Assembly: GCA_028749115.1 (NCBI GenBank)
Contig: JAQURD010000011.1
Location: 1 to 64,000 of the forward strand
Reading direction: 5' to 3'
Origin: Acidobacteriota bacterium
Lineage (GTDB): Bacteria > Acidobacteriota > Aminicenantia > Aminicenantales > Saccharicenantaceae
DNA length: 64,000 bases
In this document: piece by piece, positions 16,043 through 25,501 of the stretch
Layout: each line of letters begins with the position of its first letter
Position numbering within the stretch: position 1 is the first letter of the stretch
Program-made: the position numbers and the translations under genes
Notes under the pieces: model-generated
Database searches by the model: none
What the model was told of the DNA's origin: nothing
The model's input: only the letters and a program-made list of their open reading frames with translations

Positions 16043-19036
16043 TTACTGCCCGCAAAAACTGGTAAAAGGACAATAAGAGCAACTGTCGTCAGCCTTGAAT
16101 TTGGCCGAAAAAGGCTGGCGGCCATCAACCACCTCGAGAAGCAGTTGATCGATTACCTGTTTTGTCAGCCGGAAATTTTCCTGTCGCTCTGATTTCTCTT
16201 CATCTGATTCTGATAGCGGGAAAATCTTGTCCTCTTTGCCTTTGTGCTTCTTTCCGTTTTTGGCTTTAAGCGGCGCATATTCAATCTTTTCGTTGAGACG
16301 GTTTCTGCCAAGAATAATGACCGCCGAGTAAATATCTTCGGGTAGCAAATTGTATTCGCCTGAAGCCAGAAGCTGATAAAAAGGCAACTGCAAACTTTTA
16401 ATAGCCTGCGGCCAGGTGCTTCGATCCCCAATCTCCAGCTTCTCCAAGTTAATTAACTGGTTCCTTTCGCTGGCTGAAGTTTTATAATCAAGAAGGCACA
16501 TATTCTCACCACGCTTTTCTGTCCGGTCTATCTTTCCCTTCAGATGAAAGGTGCTTTGACCAAGCTCATAATCGAATTTAAGATCTTTTTCCAGATCCAG
16601 CAAAGTTAGACTCAAGTGGCCAGAGGCCAGTGCCGTGACCACTTTTTGCTGGTATTCGTTGAGAAATTCGGTTAAATGCTGCTCTATTTGTTTTCTCATT
16701 AAAAAGAAGCTGCCGGTCAGAGGCGAAGGATAACGCCGCTGATTAAATTCGTTGTCAATTAATGTTTTTAACCTGGTGGCAGCTGGTTTAGCCGGCAGTT
16801 TCTTCTGGCGGTAAGGCCAGAAATACTGTCTTAAAATGGCATGAACCAGCGTTCCGATTTCATCTCTTTCCAGCGATTCAGCCAGTTCTTCTTTTTCACT
16901 CAGGCCGAGAACATGAGCATAGAAAAACCCGACAGGACACTTAAGATAAGTATTCAAGCTGGAAGCACTGAAGGTCATATTTTCAAGATGGTGAAGGATT
17001 TTTTCTGTCTTGGGGATGTCAGGTGGCATCTGGGTCTGGAGAGCAATGCGGTAGCTGACTTTCTTAATATATTTATTTTCATCTGTTTCTTTTTCTTGCT
17101 TTTGCTTTCTCCAGATAGCTTTTTCCACATAGCGGCTTTTCTGTTTTTCATCATTTTCGACAAAGAAATAATGAACTTTTTTGGCTCCGGCTACTAATAG
17201 GCTGAGATGATATTCAATTCTTTTTTCCAGACTTTCATGATAACGGAGGCCAAGAGCCTTTCTTAAGGGCGCAGGAAGAAGTGAATCAACTTTACTCGTC
17301 CCGGGCAGGACATCATCATTCATATCCAGAAGATAAACTTCATCAAATTGGAGACAGCGTGTTTCCCAGAAACCAAGGACCTGCCAGCCGCGAAGTGGTG
17401 TACCAGGAAAGCGAACCCGGGCCTCAGAAAATAAACGCCGGAAAAGCTGAAAATAACCAGAGCGATGGCTAAATTTCTGTTTGGTAAGAAGCTGGCTCTG
17501 GAGGATTTCCAGCTGCCGGTAAAAAGCACGTGCATAAGGCTCAAATAAAACATGGAGAGGAGCGGTGCTTTCTTCTGAAATAAAGTCGAGAAGATGAATT
17601 AACTTGACGCCAAAATCATTGATGTTTTCGAGACTCAGGAAGGGAATAATTGTCTGCTGATGTATCAAACGAAGATGCTGGATAAATTGAGAGTTACTGG
17701 GAAGCCTGGGATTTTCGCCGGTGTATTTCTCCAGATTGTCCTTGAGGTCAGGATCATCAGTCATTTCCTGCAGCGACCAGAAAAGCCGGCCTTTTTTCTG
17801 ATTGAAATTATTTTCCATCAGGTGAAAAAGTATCCTGGTATATTCCGCTGTCCCGGGCTGTGACGGGAAATAGATGTTTTTGGTGTAAGGATGTAGCACA
17901 AAATTAAGATAATCGGGGACATACAGCCTGAACTTTTCCTCTGGCGGCAGAGCCGGAGCTCCATCTGAACCATCCTCTTCGGCCGTCTCCAGCAGCTTAA
18001 AAAGGGAATCAAAGAAATTATAAAGTGGGGTTCTCGTCAGGGGATAGCCGACAGAAATGTTATAGCCAGTCTCAGGCAACCGGGCCAGCGTCTGCTCGAC
18101 AACTGGAATTAAAGTTTCAACCGCTGGCAGAACAATGACCCGCTTTTCGCTGAGCTCTAAGGGCCGGGCAATCTTATCATGGAGAAGGCTATTTAGATGG
18201 AAAAGCTGACCGTGGCTATCCGGGCTCTGACAGAATTCAAGCTCAGGCTCAATATTTCCTTCCGGTCCATTAATTTCTTCTAGATCTGACCGGTCAGCCC
18301 TAATTCTTTTAAGCATTTCTTCAAAACCAGTTCCTTTGAGGATAAATAGCCAGGTTTTTTCTGCCTCCAGCACTTTATTGAGCAGTTCAAATTCGGCTGC
18401 AGTCAGAAGGTAAAAACCAGCCAGAATGACCTCGTCAAAGGAGCTAAACCAGTCAGGTTCAATTTTTTCCAGAACCTTTTCGAGCCGGCTGGCCCGGGTG
18501 GAGAAGCAGCGACGCTCCATCTCCGGGTAAAAATTTTCATAAAAATAGGACATTTTCTGCAGCCTGGCTCTGGTTTTTTCCTGTATTTTTTCACCAGCCA
18601 GCTCATCTATGGCCAGAAACTTATCCGGGGTTATTTGCCCCATTTTGAGTTCTTCGAGATCCTGAAAAATCTTATTCCCAATGGCGAAAAATTCATCAAA
18701 AGTCAATCTGGCCTGCTTCTGCCCGGAAAAAGAGTGTCCTGGTCTGGCCTGATTTAAATGATATAACAGACTGACTGCCTCCACCGTTTCCAGCAGAGGT
18801 TCGTCCCTTTGGAGAAAGTGGCTGTAGAGAAAATCAATAAACTCATCCAGAGAATAAATAGAGGGCGGCAGGAAACTATGGCCGATCCTCTCGCCGAGAG
18901 CTTTCCTCAAATAGTGACCTGGCCTTTGTTCCGGGAAGACGACGATGGTGCGGCTGAAGCCAGTTGAGGATGTTGATAAATGCCTGGCTAATAAATCAAC
19001 GAGATTAATGCTAGCCGCAACAACAGTTACTTTCAA
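16043..19036 (-). CDS. AddB-like nuclease/inactivated-helicase subunit
   Basis: A 997-residue protein that pairs with the upstream helicase gene; the stop of that gene overlaps this start by four bases (ATGA), implying translational coupling. The C-terminal PD-(D/E)XK nuclease core is visible: GKIDRTE followed by LLDYKTSAS. It is flanked by four Cys in the AddB pattern (one in YLKCPVGFFY, three in CSYCPFTSFC at the very C-terminus) that would hold a 4Fe-4S cluster. No intact Walker A motif was seen at the N-terminus, as in AddB. The likely role is resection of double-strand breaks for recombination. Confidence 0.85.
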   Translation of the reverse strand: MKVTVVAASINLVDLLARHLSTSSTGFSRTIVVFPEQRPGHYLRKALGERIGHSFLPPSIYSLDEFIDFLYSHFLQRDEPLLETVEAVSLLYHLNQARPGHSFSGQKQARLTFDEFFAIGNKIFQDLEELKMGQITPDKFLAIDELAGEKIQEKTRARLQKMSYFYENFYPEMERRCFSTRASRLEKVLEKIEPDWFSSFDEVILAGFYLLTAAEFELLNKVLEAEKTWLFILKGTGFEEMLKRIRADRSDLEEINGPEGNIEPELEFCQSPDSHGQLFHLNSLLHDKIARPLELSEKRVIVLPAVETLIPVVEQTLARLPETGYNISVGYPLTRTPLYNFFDSLFKLLETAEEDGSDGAPALPPEEKFRLYVPDYLNFVLHPYTKNIYFPSQPGTAEYTRILFHLMENNFNQKKGRLFWSLQEMTDDPDLKDNLEKYTGENPRLPSNSQFIQHLRLIHQQTIIPFLSLENINDFGVKLIHLLDFISEESTAPLHVLFEPYARAFYRQLEILQSQLLTKQKFSHRSGYFQLFRRLFSEARVRFPGTPLRGWQVLGFWETRCLQFDEVYLLDMNDDVLPGTSKVDSLLPAPLRKALGLRYHESLEKRIEYHLSLLVAGAKKVHYFFVENDEKQKSRYVEKAIWRKQKQEKETDENKYIKKVSYRIALQTQMPPDIPKTEKILHHLENMTFSASSLNTYLKCPVGFFYAHVLGLSEKEELAESLERDEIGTLVHAILRQYFWPYRQKKLPAKPAATRLKTLIDNEFNQRRYPSPLTGSFFLMRKQIEQHLTEFLNEYQQKVVTALASGHLSLTLLDLEKDLKFDYELGQSTFHLKGKIDRTEKRGENMCLLDYKTSASERNQLINLEKLEIGDRSTWPQAIKSLQLPFYQLLASGEYNLLPEDIYSAVIILGRNRLNEKIEYAPLKAKNGKKHKGKEDKIFPLSESDEEKSERQENFRLTKQVIDQLLLEVVDGRQPFSAKFKADDSCSYCPFTSFCGQ

Positions 19037-22000
19037 AGAATTTCCTCCAGCTCACCCGAATCAATATAAAGAAGCCAGCCTCTGACTTTTCTTCCTGGAT
19101 ATATTTCTTCAAGAATGGCCTTATAGTTTTTTACCTGCTCGGCGTGACCTTTTCTAATAGCCTCGTCAGGGAACTGCCCTGTTTTGAAATCAACAATGGA
19201 GATGATCTCAGGCTCGATAAGCAGGCGGTCACTCCGGTAAAGCTCACCACGTCTATTCACCATCTCGGCTTCTGTTCTTACTTCCCGCCCTGGTTTCTGT
19301 CTAAAAAATTCAGCCACCTCAGGTCTCATCAAAAACTGGAGAAGACACCTTGTGGCCTCTTCTTTTTCTTCCGGCTGATATTTTCTGAATTCCTGGTCAG
19401 AGATGATTTTCTCCAATTGTTTTTCGAGCTCATCTTCCAGAAAATCAATTTTCTCGAGGATGGCATGAATTAACTCCCCGCGCCTTTCCTGGCGATAATG
19501 AGGAAGATTTTTAACGAGGCTGAATCTATCCTGAGCTCCATGGACAAAGTTGAGAGGTGGATTAGATATTTCTGTCAGACCAGGCCGGCCACCGGCCATT
19601 TCTCCAGCTTTTTTGGCGGGCTTCTCCTTAGCCGATTGATATTTCTCATCAAGTGAAAAACCTAATGATTCTAGAAAGTTAAAAGGGAAAGCTGAGTTCC
19701 GGCCACGCTGCCCTAAAATATAAAGCTCTTCTCTGGCTCTGGTCAGGGCGACATAAAACGTATTCAAACGATTGACCAGTTCTTTCTGCGCGGCTTCTTC
19801 GTATATTTCTTTTAATTCTTCATCGTTGAGAATGATGTCTTTAGAAAGCTTAAGAACTGTTACCCTGGCCGGTCCCTGGCCGGTCTTTTCTTCTTTAAGG
19901 AAAAAAGGAATAGGCAAGTCTTTTTCTGAGTAGAGAAGCAAAATAACCACGGGGGACTCAAGTCCCTTGGCTTTATGAATAGTCATAATCCTGACAGCTT
20001 TGATACTATCCGGTACATCAACTGTCCAGACTGAATTGTCTTGTGTTTCTTCCCCGGAAAACCGGATAAAATCCCTGAGATTACTTCCGCCCTCGCCCTC
20101 AAATTTTTTTATAACCTCCAGAAGTTTAATCAAAGCAGATTGCTCATCGCCGGTGAGGTCGGGATCAAAGACAGAAAAAGTGCGGTAAATCTCGCAGACC
20201 AGATCATAAAGTGGCAGATAACCAACTGTTCTATAAAGAGACTCAAAATATGACTCCCAGAGGTCCTGATATTTTTGCCTGAAATAAGTGTATAGAGGAT
20301 AATCTTTTTTGCTGCTGCTGAGCCTGGTTTCCAGGATGAATTCTGCCAGTTTTTCTCTTTCTTCTTCAAGACGGCCATCGGTCCTGAGCTTATTTTGAAA
20401 AAGCTCGCCGAGAAGAAAAGTGGAGAAACTCAGATTATCAAGTGGAAAATCAAGAAACTGGAGAAAGGCCAGAACTTCTTTGATGATCGGCCGCTGTCTG
20501 ATATCAAGAGAAGAAAAGGTAATAAAGGGGATTTGTTTCTCATTTAACCAGGAGGCAGCCTCGACTACATTCTTGTTCTTATAGGTTAAAATTGTTATGT
20601 CTGAATACCCATAACCATGGTCATGAAGATCGGCCACCAGTTCTTGGACTCTTTTTTTCAGGGCTGAATCTTCCGCCTCGGCCTCTTCTTCTGTTTCCGG
20701 CCCGGGCTGGAGGTCTTCCCCGTTGCCTTCAGCTTTCTCGTTCTTATTATTTGATTTTTTTGGAGGCTGGAAAAATTCCATTTCTACATAGCCAGGGAAA
20801 ATCTCTTCTTTGCCTTCTGTTCTTTCATCTACTCCTTTGCAGACAAAATTATTCAGGCCACTGCTGGCCGCCGCTTTTGCCCAGGCCTGTATTTTTTCAG
20901 CTGTCTCTTTCTTATTATTTTCGTCAGGCCTCAAATCCTTAACTCCGTTGGGGAAAATCCTGGAGACAAAATCGAGGATGGCTTTCCTGCTTCGGCGATT
21001 GGCAGCAAGCGGTTCGACATGAACATCAACTGAATTGAATTTTTCCTTACTTTTTTCCAAGTTGACCATAATCTGGTAATCTGCTTCCCGGAAGCCATAA
21101 ATAGCCTGCTTGGTGTCGCCGACAATGAATAAACTTCCTCCCTGGGAAAGGGCATTGTCAATGAGCGGGATCAGATTCTTCCATTGAATAGGGGAGGTAT
21201 CCTGAAACTCGTCAATCAGAAAATGGTAAATCTGACTGCCAAGGCAGAGATAGATATCAGGCACAACACCGGTGTTGAGATAATCGGCCAGGTGGCGGTT
21301 GATATCGTCGAGAAAAACCAGGCCCTGGTCTTTTTTTATAAAATCAAGGTTGTCGAGAAGCCGGTGATAAACCTGAAGATGAGGCTGAAAATAAGAAGAG
21401 GCATAGAGCTTCTTATACTGGCTTAATTTTGCTTTAAAATTCTCCCAGACCGGCTTGAAAAATTGTTCATAAACAACACACTCCTCCGGAAGTTTTGGCT
21501 GCTTCACAGGTTCTTTCAGAGGGATTTTTAACCAATCATAAATTTTATCCGAAGTGTCAGAATCAAGTTTTTTAACAACTTTTAGCCGACTGTCCGTTTT
21601 AAGATTGGAAGTTTTTATTAGCTTCTGCAATTTTAACAGGCACTCACTCCACTCCTTCTCAACTGCCTTGAGCTCCAGATCAACCTCTTTCAGATCCTTT
21701 ATTTCAGGCTGACGGTAAAGAGCCTCAAGTTTTCGATAGAACTGAGCAAAGGTCTGGAGAATTTCATCACCTGGATTCCAGAGGAAGGCTTTATCGCTGC
21801 CTTTCATTTCTCCGAGGCTATTTGTAATCTTGAGCAGGAACTTTCCATCTTCTGATTCAGCTGTAATGTTTCTTAAATAGCGGTAGAAGGCGTAGTTGAT
21901 AACCGGAGAAGTATTAAGGGTAATCTCAAAGTCAGGGCTGAATCCCATCTCTATGGCCGAAGCCTTAAAAACATCAGTCATAAAGCTGTCAATGGTTGTG

Positions 22001-22362
22001 ACCTGAAAATCGCTATAATGGTCAAAAAGATGCTCCAGCTTTTCTTCTGCCCGTCCAGAAAAAGCTTCTGCCGGCAGGCTGACCAGCTCTTTTATCTGCT
22101 TCAGCCGCCCGGCATCCTGACCAAAATAAGTGGCCTTCAGCCAGCCAATTATCCTGTCTTTCATCTCATTAGCCGCATTATGAGTAAAGGTGATGGCCAG
22201 AATCTGGTTGAGCTGGTTATTCCTGATTTTATCTGAGAGCAAAAACTGAGCAAACCTTAAGGTCAAAGCATGAGTCTTGCCGGTACCGGCTGAAGCTTTA
22301 AGTAAGATAAACTCTGGCCTGGAAACGTCAGTATCTTTTGGTGAAATAGGATCCCCGGACAT
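19033..22362 (-). CDS. AddA/RecB-like UvrD-family helicase-nuclease
   Basis: About 1109 residues. The helicase motifs are in order: Walker A LKASAGTGKTHALTLR near the N-terminus, Walker B FLIDEFQDTSPIQW, IVGDTKQAIYGFR (motif III), IMTIHKAKGLESPVVIL (motif V) and NTFYVALTRAREELYIL (motif VI). A C-terminal nuclease domain has the catalytic IVDFKTGQFPDE. It would unwind and degrade DNA ends with its AddB-like partner immediately downstream. A Glu-rich low-complexity segment (EDLQPGPETEEEAEAEDSAL) interrupts the helicase core near residue 540. The start is uncertain: ATG at 22362 or an in-frame TTG nine bases upstream; neither has a good ribosome site. Confidence 0.88.
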   Translation of the reverse strand: MSGDPISPKDTDVSRPEFILLKASAGTGKTHALTLRFAQFLLSDKIRNNQLNQILAITFTHNAANEMKDRIIGWLKATYFGQDAGRLKQIKELVSLPAEAFSGRAEEKLEHLFDHYSDFQVTTIDSFMTDVFKASAIEMGFSPDFEITLNTSPVINYAFYRYLRNITAESEDGKFLLKITNSLGEMKGSDKAFLWNPGDEILQTFAQFYRKLEALYRQPEIKDLKEVDLELKAVEKEWSECLLKLQKLIKTSNLKTDSRLKVVKKLDSDTSDKIYDWLKIPLKEPVKQPKLPEECVVYEQFFKPVWENFKAKLSQYKKLYASSYFQPHLQVYHRLLDNLDFIKKDQGLVFLDDINRHLADYLNTGVVPDIYLCLGSQIYHFLIDEFQDTSPIQWKNLIPLIDNALSQGGSLFIVGDTKQAIYGFREADYQIMVNLEKSKEKFNSVDVHVEPLAANRRSRKAILDFVSRIFPNGVKDLRPDENNKKETAEKIQAWAKAAASSGLNNFVCKGVDERTEGKEEIFPGYVEMEFFQPPKKSNNKNEKAEGNGEDLQPGPETEEEAEAEDSALKKRVQELVADLHDHGYGYSDITILTYKNKNVVEAASWLNEKQIPFITFSSLDIRQRPIIKEVLAFLQFLDFPLDNLSFSTFLLGELFQNKLRTDGRLEEEREKLAEFILETRLSSSKKDYPLYTYFRQKYQDLWESYFESLYRTVGYLPLYDLVCEIYRTFSVFDPDLTGDEQSALIKLLEVIKKFEGEGGSNLRDFIRFSGEETQDNSVWTVDVPDSIKAVRIMTIHKAKGLESPVVILLLYSEKDLPIPFFLKEEKTGQGPARVTVLKLSKDIILNDEELKEIYEEAAQKELVNRLNTFYVALTRAREELYILGQRGRNSAFPFNFLESLGFSLDEKYQSAKEKPAKKAGEMAGGRPGLTEISNPPLNFVHGAQDRFSLVKNLPHYRQERRGELIHAILEKIDFLEDELEKQLEKIISDQEFRKYQPEEKEEATRCLLQFLMRPEVAEFFRQKPGREVRTEAEMVNRRGELYRSDRLLIEPEIISIVDFKTGQFPDEAIRKGHAEQVKNYKAILEEIYPGRKVRGWLLYIDSGELEEIL

Positions 22363-22423
22363 CAGGTTCAAATACTAACAAAATTGAAAGAATTAATAAA
22401 GCTTTTTAAGGCAGACCCGAAGC

Positions 22424-23071
22424 TCAAAATACCTGGCTGGCCAGTTTAATATTGGCCAGGGCTGAAATAAAGGTAAAAAGAGCAAAGCCAATTAAAAAGA
22501 GCCCCAGGATAATAAGCAATTTTCTAAAGGTATTCTCCTGGAATTTGGTTTGATGATGAGAAACCAGCCTGACCAAAAAGAAGTACCAGAGGAGAGCACC
22601 CAGGCCGCAGGACAGAGCGAAGAAGATAGCTGGCCAGAATCCGTTCTTAAGCAGGCCGTGAGCGGTCACAGCTCCAGCTACGCCAATCCAGAAAGCGTAG
22701 AGGGAAGGATTGGAAACATACAGCAAAACCACTCCGACCAAAGGCCGGGCACTCTTGGCGATTGGCCCATTTTTTTCGGTATTGAGCTTAAAATTCCTGG
22801 CGTCATGAAATAATTTCAAGCCAAGAAACAGCAGAATGGTTCCGGCGGCCAGTTTAAGCCAGAAACTGTAATCTGAAAGATTTAGAGAGATATGGAAGAA
22901 CCCGATAAGGGAAACTAAACAGAAAGTTAGATCAAGCAGAGCAGTGGACAGTCCGGCTATCATGCCATGGAAAAAATCTCTTTTCAGCGTCTGCGAAATA
23001 ATGTAAATATTGACCGGGCCAACCGGCACAGCAGCTAAAAACCCGATCAAAAATCCTACCAGGACAAACAT
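22424..23071 (-). CDS. LysE-family translocator
   Basis: A 215-residue integral membrane protein with six predicted helices. The N-terminus LIGFLAAVPVGPVNIYIISQTL is the family signature (PVGPVN). The remainder has two more conserved blocks (WLKLAAGTILLFLGLKLFHDA and LLYVSNPSLYAFWIGVAGA, corresponding to the NP.....F motif). The family exports amino acids or small amines. Substrate unknown. Orientation is the same as the helicase-nuclease pair, with 60 bases between. Confidence 0.85.
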   Translation of the reverse strand: MFVLVGFLIGFLAAVPVGPVNIYIISQTLKRDFFHGMIAGLSTALLDLTFCLVSLIGFFHISLNLSDYSFWLKLAAGTILLFLGLKLFHDARNFKLNTEKNGPIAKSARPLVGVVLLYVSNPSLYAFWIGVAGAVTAHGLLKNGFWPAIFFALSCGLGALLWYFFLVRLVSHHQTKFQENTFRKLLIILGLFLIGFALFTFISALANIKLASQVF

Positions 23072-23221
23072 TAAGGTTTCCAGAGTAAAAATTTAAATTA
23101 TAAAAATACCTTAAAATATAAACTTTAGCAAGATTAAATCCCGTCCTTTGGCTAATTAAGGATTGATATGGCGAAAATAGAAATAATTGAGGCCCTGGCC
23201 AGGTTGCTTTTATGTCAATAA

Positions 23222-23455
23222 TTACATCTTAGGAATCTCGGTTGAATCATCTTCCAGATCACTTTCTATTCCGAGGAGTTTGGCCATTCCGTCATAGATC
23301 ATCTTTAGTGATTTTTTTTGCTCCTGAAGCTGAGCCAGGTTCTGTCTTACCCGCTGCAGCTCTTTTTCTACCTCAGCATCAATAACCGCCAGTTGTGCGC
23401 GCACATCTTCCAGAGTCTTCTTATAAAGCTCTTCTTGGTCCTTTGAGATGCCCAT
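23222..23455 (-). CDS. Small coiled-coil protein, unknown function
   Basis: The protein has 77 residues. Residues 5-55 form an uninterrupted heptad-like coiled coil (VIDAEVEKELQRVRQNLAQL), and the rest is an acidic tail (GIESDLEDDSTEIP). It has no signal peptide or membrane segment. An AAGGAG-like ribosome site precedes the ATG. It follows the receiver-TonB gene in the same direction after 28 bases, so the two may be co-transcribed and functionally linked. The family is not recognised. Confidence 0.65.
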   Translation of the reverse strand: MGISKDQEELYKKTLEDVRAQLAVIDAEVEKELQRVRQNLAQLQEQKKSLKMIYDGMAKLLGIESDLEDDSTEIPKM

Positions 23456-23483
23456 CCTTTTTGACTCCTTACCTCTTCCAGGT

Positions 23484-25268
23484 TTATTTATTCAAGCCAA
23501 AACCAATAGTAATTGGTTTCCAGACCTTAACTTTAACACCATCTTTTTCTGCAGGCAAGAACTTCCATTTCTTAATGGCATTAACTGCTTCCTTTTCAAT
23601 GCCCACCGACCCTCTGATTCCTCTGATGACGATTGCTTCCAGGACATCGCCATTTTCTGAAATTAGGGCGTTAACGATAATGTTTCCTTTGATCCCTGCC
23701 CGACGGTCAATATTTGGATAAATAGGATCAACCTGCTTTATTACCTTCGGTTCAACATCAACAGATGAAAGCGGTACAACATCTCCTGTTTTAGCTTTCT
23801 GATTGCCCAAATCAACAGGCTGTTCTTCTGGTTTTGACGGGACGGTGCCTGCCGGTGCTGCTTCCTGACTGCCGGCTTTTTTCTCTTCAGGCTGGCCACT
23901 GGTGGCGAGAGCGGGTTGGGCTGGAGCTGGAATTGCCTGTCCGCTACCGACATTTACATCTATTTTTGGGCTTTCTTGAGGAATAAAGGGTGCAGCCGCC
24001 ACTGCTGCCGGCTGAGTTTTAGCTGCCGTTCTGGGCACCTGGCTTCCCGGGGAGCCAGCTGGTTTTTCTGCACTCGCCTGTTGACTGCGGTAATCATCCA
24101 TTTGCTTCTCAATTTCCTTATTGGTACCTTCTTCTTTATTCAGATTTTCTGCAGCCGGAAGTTCTTTAGTCTTATCGGCTTCTGCTGTTGGTATGGCAGC
24201 AGTCTGGGTGACAGGTTGAGCGGTAAACTCCGGAGTTTTCTTCTTGCCGACCGTCAGAACAACAACCAGCCCTATAGCTACCAGAACAACAGCTGCTAAA
24301 CCAATATATTTGCCCGAAGATTTTTTGTGGGTTTTCTCTTTATCACTCTCGATATAGGTCTTAAACGGATTAACTGAAGAAGAAACAGGTACGGAGGTTT
24401 CATCCGGACTGGCCATTACCCGTGATGGAGCTCTAGCGGGCTCCGGCTTGTGTGTACTTCTTAGCTCATGACTCGCCATTTCATCAAAAGAAGTTGTTTT
24501 TGTTTCACCTGAAAATGGTTTCTTGCTGGCTGCCGCACCGCCTGGCGTCTGACTTATAGCTGGCTCAGGCTTTCTGACTTCGCCTGAAGCCGGGTGTCTG
24601 ATGGGTTCGGTGCTTTTGGCTGGTGCCGCGACCGGGGCCTGGCGGAGAGGTGCTTGAGGCGTTTTTGCTGCGGGAGTTGAAATCAGGTCTTTAAAGCTCG
24701 ATTTTAACATCTGGTCTATTTCATCATCTCCCTTGGCAGGTTGAGGTTTTCTAACTTCTTCCCTTTTTAGCTGCTTTTCGGCTGGTTTCACCGTTTCTTT
24801 AGACTGGTCAAGGGGATAAGCAGAGGCCAGGGCTTCTTTCAATAATTGGTCAACACTTTCTTCCCCGGTATCTACCTGCCTCTTTTTGACTTCTGGCTTG
24901 CCGATAAGTTCATAAACTTTAGCCAGGAGATCATCAAGATTCAAAGGCTTTTCAAAAAAGGCTGAAGCTCCCAGGTTTTTTAAAGCTTCAGTTTTATAGA
25001 CGGTGTCTTTATAGATGCCGGTAACTATAATGACCGGTGCCTTCTTCGTTGGGTGCGAGGTGATGCGAGTACAGAGTTCAAACCCATGAAATTTGGGCAG
25101 CATAGCCTCCATGATGACCAGATCAGGCTGAAAGTCACTGAATTTTTCAAAGCCTGCCAGACCATCATTGGCAATCTGAATGTCATAACCTTCCTGGATA
25201 AGGGTCCGGCTCAGAAATTTAAGAAATTCATTGTCAAAGTCTATAAGCAAAATCTTCTTTTTTGCCAT
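23484..25268 (-). CDS. Receiver domain fused to a TonB C-terminal domain (modified phospho-acceptor)
   Basis: The protein has 594 residues. Residues 1-122 form a CheY-like receiver: acidic pair at 10 and 12, Thr83 and Lys107 (in FFEKPL) are in place. The phospho-acceptor position, normally Asp in DLVLLDxxMP, is Glu54 in DLVIMEAMLPKFHGFE. A long low-complexity linker has two similar short helices (SVDQLLKEAL at 138-147, EIDQMLKSSF at 184-193). One membrane helix (321-340) comes next, then a Pro/Ala-rich segment and a TonB C-terminal domain (about 505-594). The topology implies a cytoplasmic receiver and periplasmic TonB. It could couple an intracellular signal to outer-membrane transport. No sensor kinase lies in the window. 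Confidence 0.88.
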   Translation of the reverse strand: MAKKKILLIDFDNEFLKFLSRTLIQEGYDIQIANDGLAGFEKFSDFQPDLVIMEAMLPKFHGFELCTRITSHPTKKAPVIIVTGIYKDTVYKTEALKNLGASAFFEKPLNLDDLLAKVYELIGKPEVKKRQVDTGEESVDQLLKEALASAYPLDQSKETVKPAEKQLKREEVRKPQPAKGDDEIDQMLKSSFKDLISTPAAKTPQAPLRQAPVAAPAKSTEPIRHPASGEVRKPEPAISQTPGGAAASKKPFSGETKTTSFDEMASHELRSTHKPEPARAPSRVMASPDETSVPVSSSVNPFKTYIESDKEKTHKKSSGKYIGLAAVVLVAIGLVVVLTVGKKKTPEFTAQPVTQTAAIPTAEADKTKELPAAENLNKEEGTNKEIEKQMDDYRSQQASAEKPAGSPGSQVPRTAAKTQPAAVAAAPFIPQESPKIDVNVGSGQAIPAPAQPALATSGQPEEKKAGSQEAAPAGTVPSKPEEQPVDLGNQKAKTGDVVPLSSVDVEPKVIKQVDPIYPNIDRRAGIKGNIIVNALISENGDVLEAIVIRGIRGSVGIEKEAVNAIKKWKFLPAEKDGVKVKVWKPITIGFGLNK

Positions 25269-25330
25269 GGTTCTAGCCTCTCCCTAAAATTTACCCCATC
25301 CTGGGGTCTTACCCATGCAATTTATGTATC

Positions 25331-25438
25331 TCACTTAGCTTCCTCATCTTCAATCACCCTTAGAGGTGATTTTCCGGATGAAATTCCACCCATAGAGAAA
25401 GCTATATTTCGCTCCATATTTATTATTGTAGTATTATA
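25331..25438 (-). promoter_or_regulatory. Leader of the receiver-TonB gene with -10 box, 28-codon frame and hairpins
   Basis: The minus strand has TATAAT (25438-25433). A 28-codon frame starting ATG at 25417 follows and ends TGA at 25333-25331; it has no Shine-Dalgarno site. Within it lies a 7-bp inverted repeat (AATCACC/GGTGATT, near 25356-25375). Nearer the receiver-TonB start are two more short hairpins (GGGTAAGACCC and CCCCAGGATGGGG). A leader peptide or attenuation is possible but unproven. Confidence 0.3.
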
Positions 25439-25501
25439 CATAAAAAAACACAATTTTGCTATGTCATCTGCCTCCGCCGTGAATCCATAAGTTTATTATA
25501 T

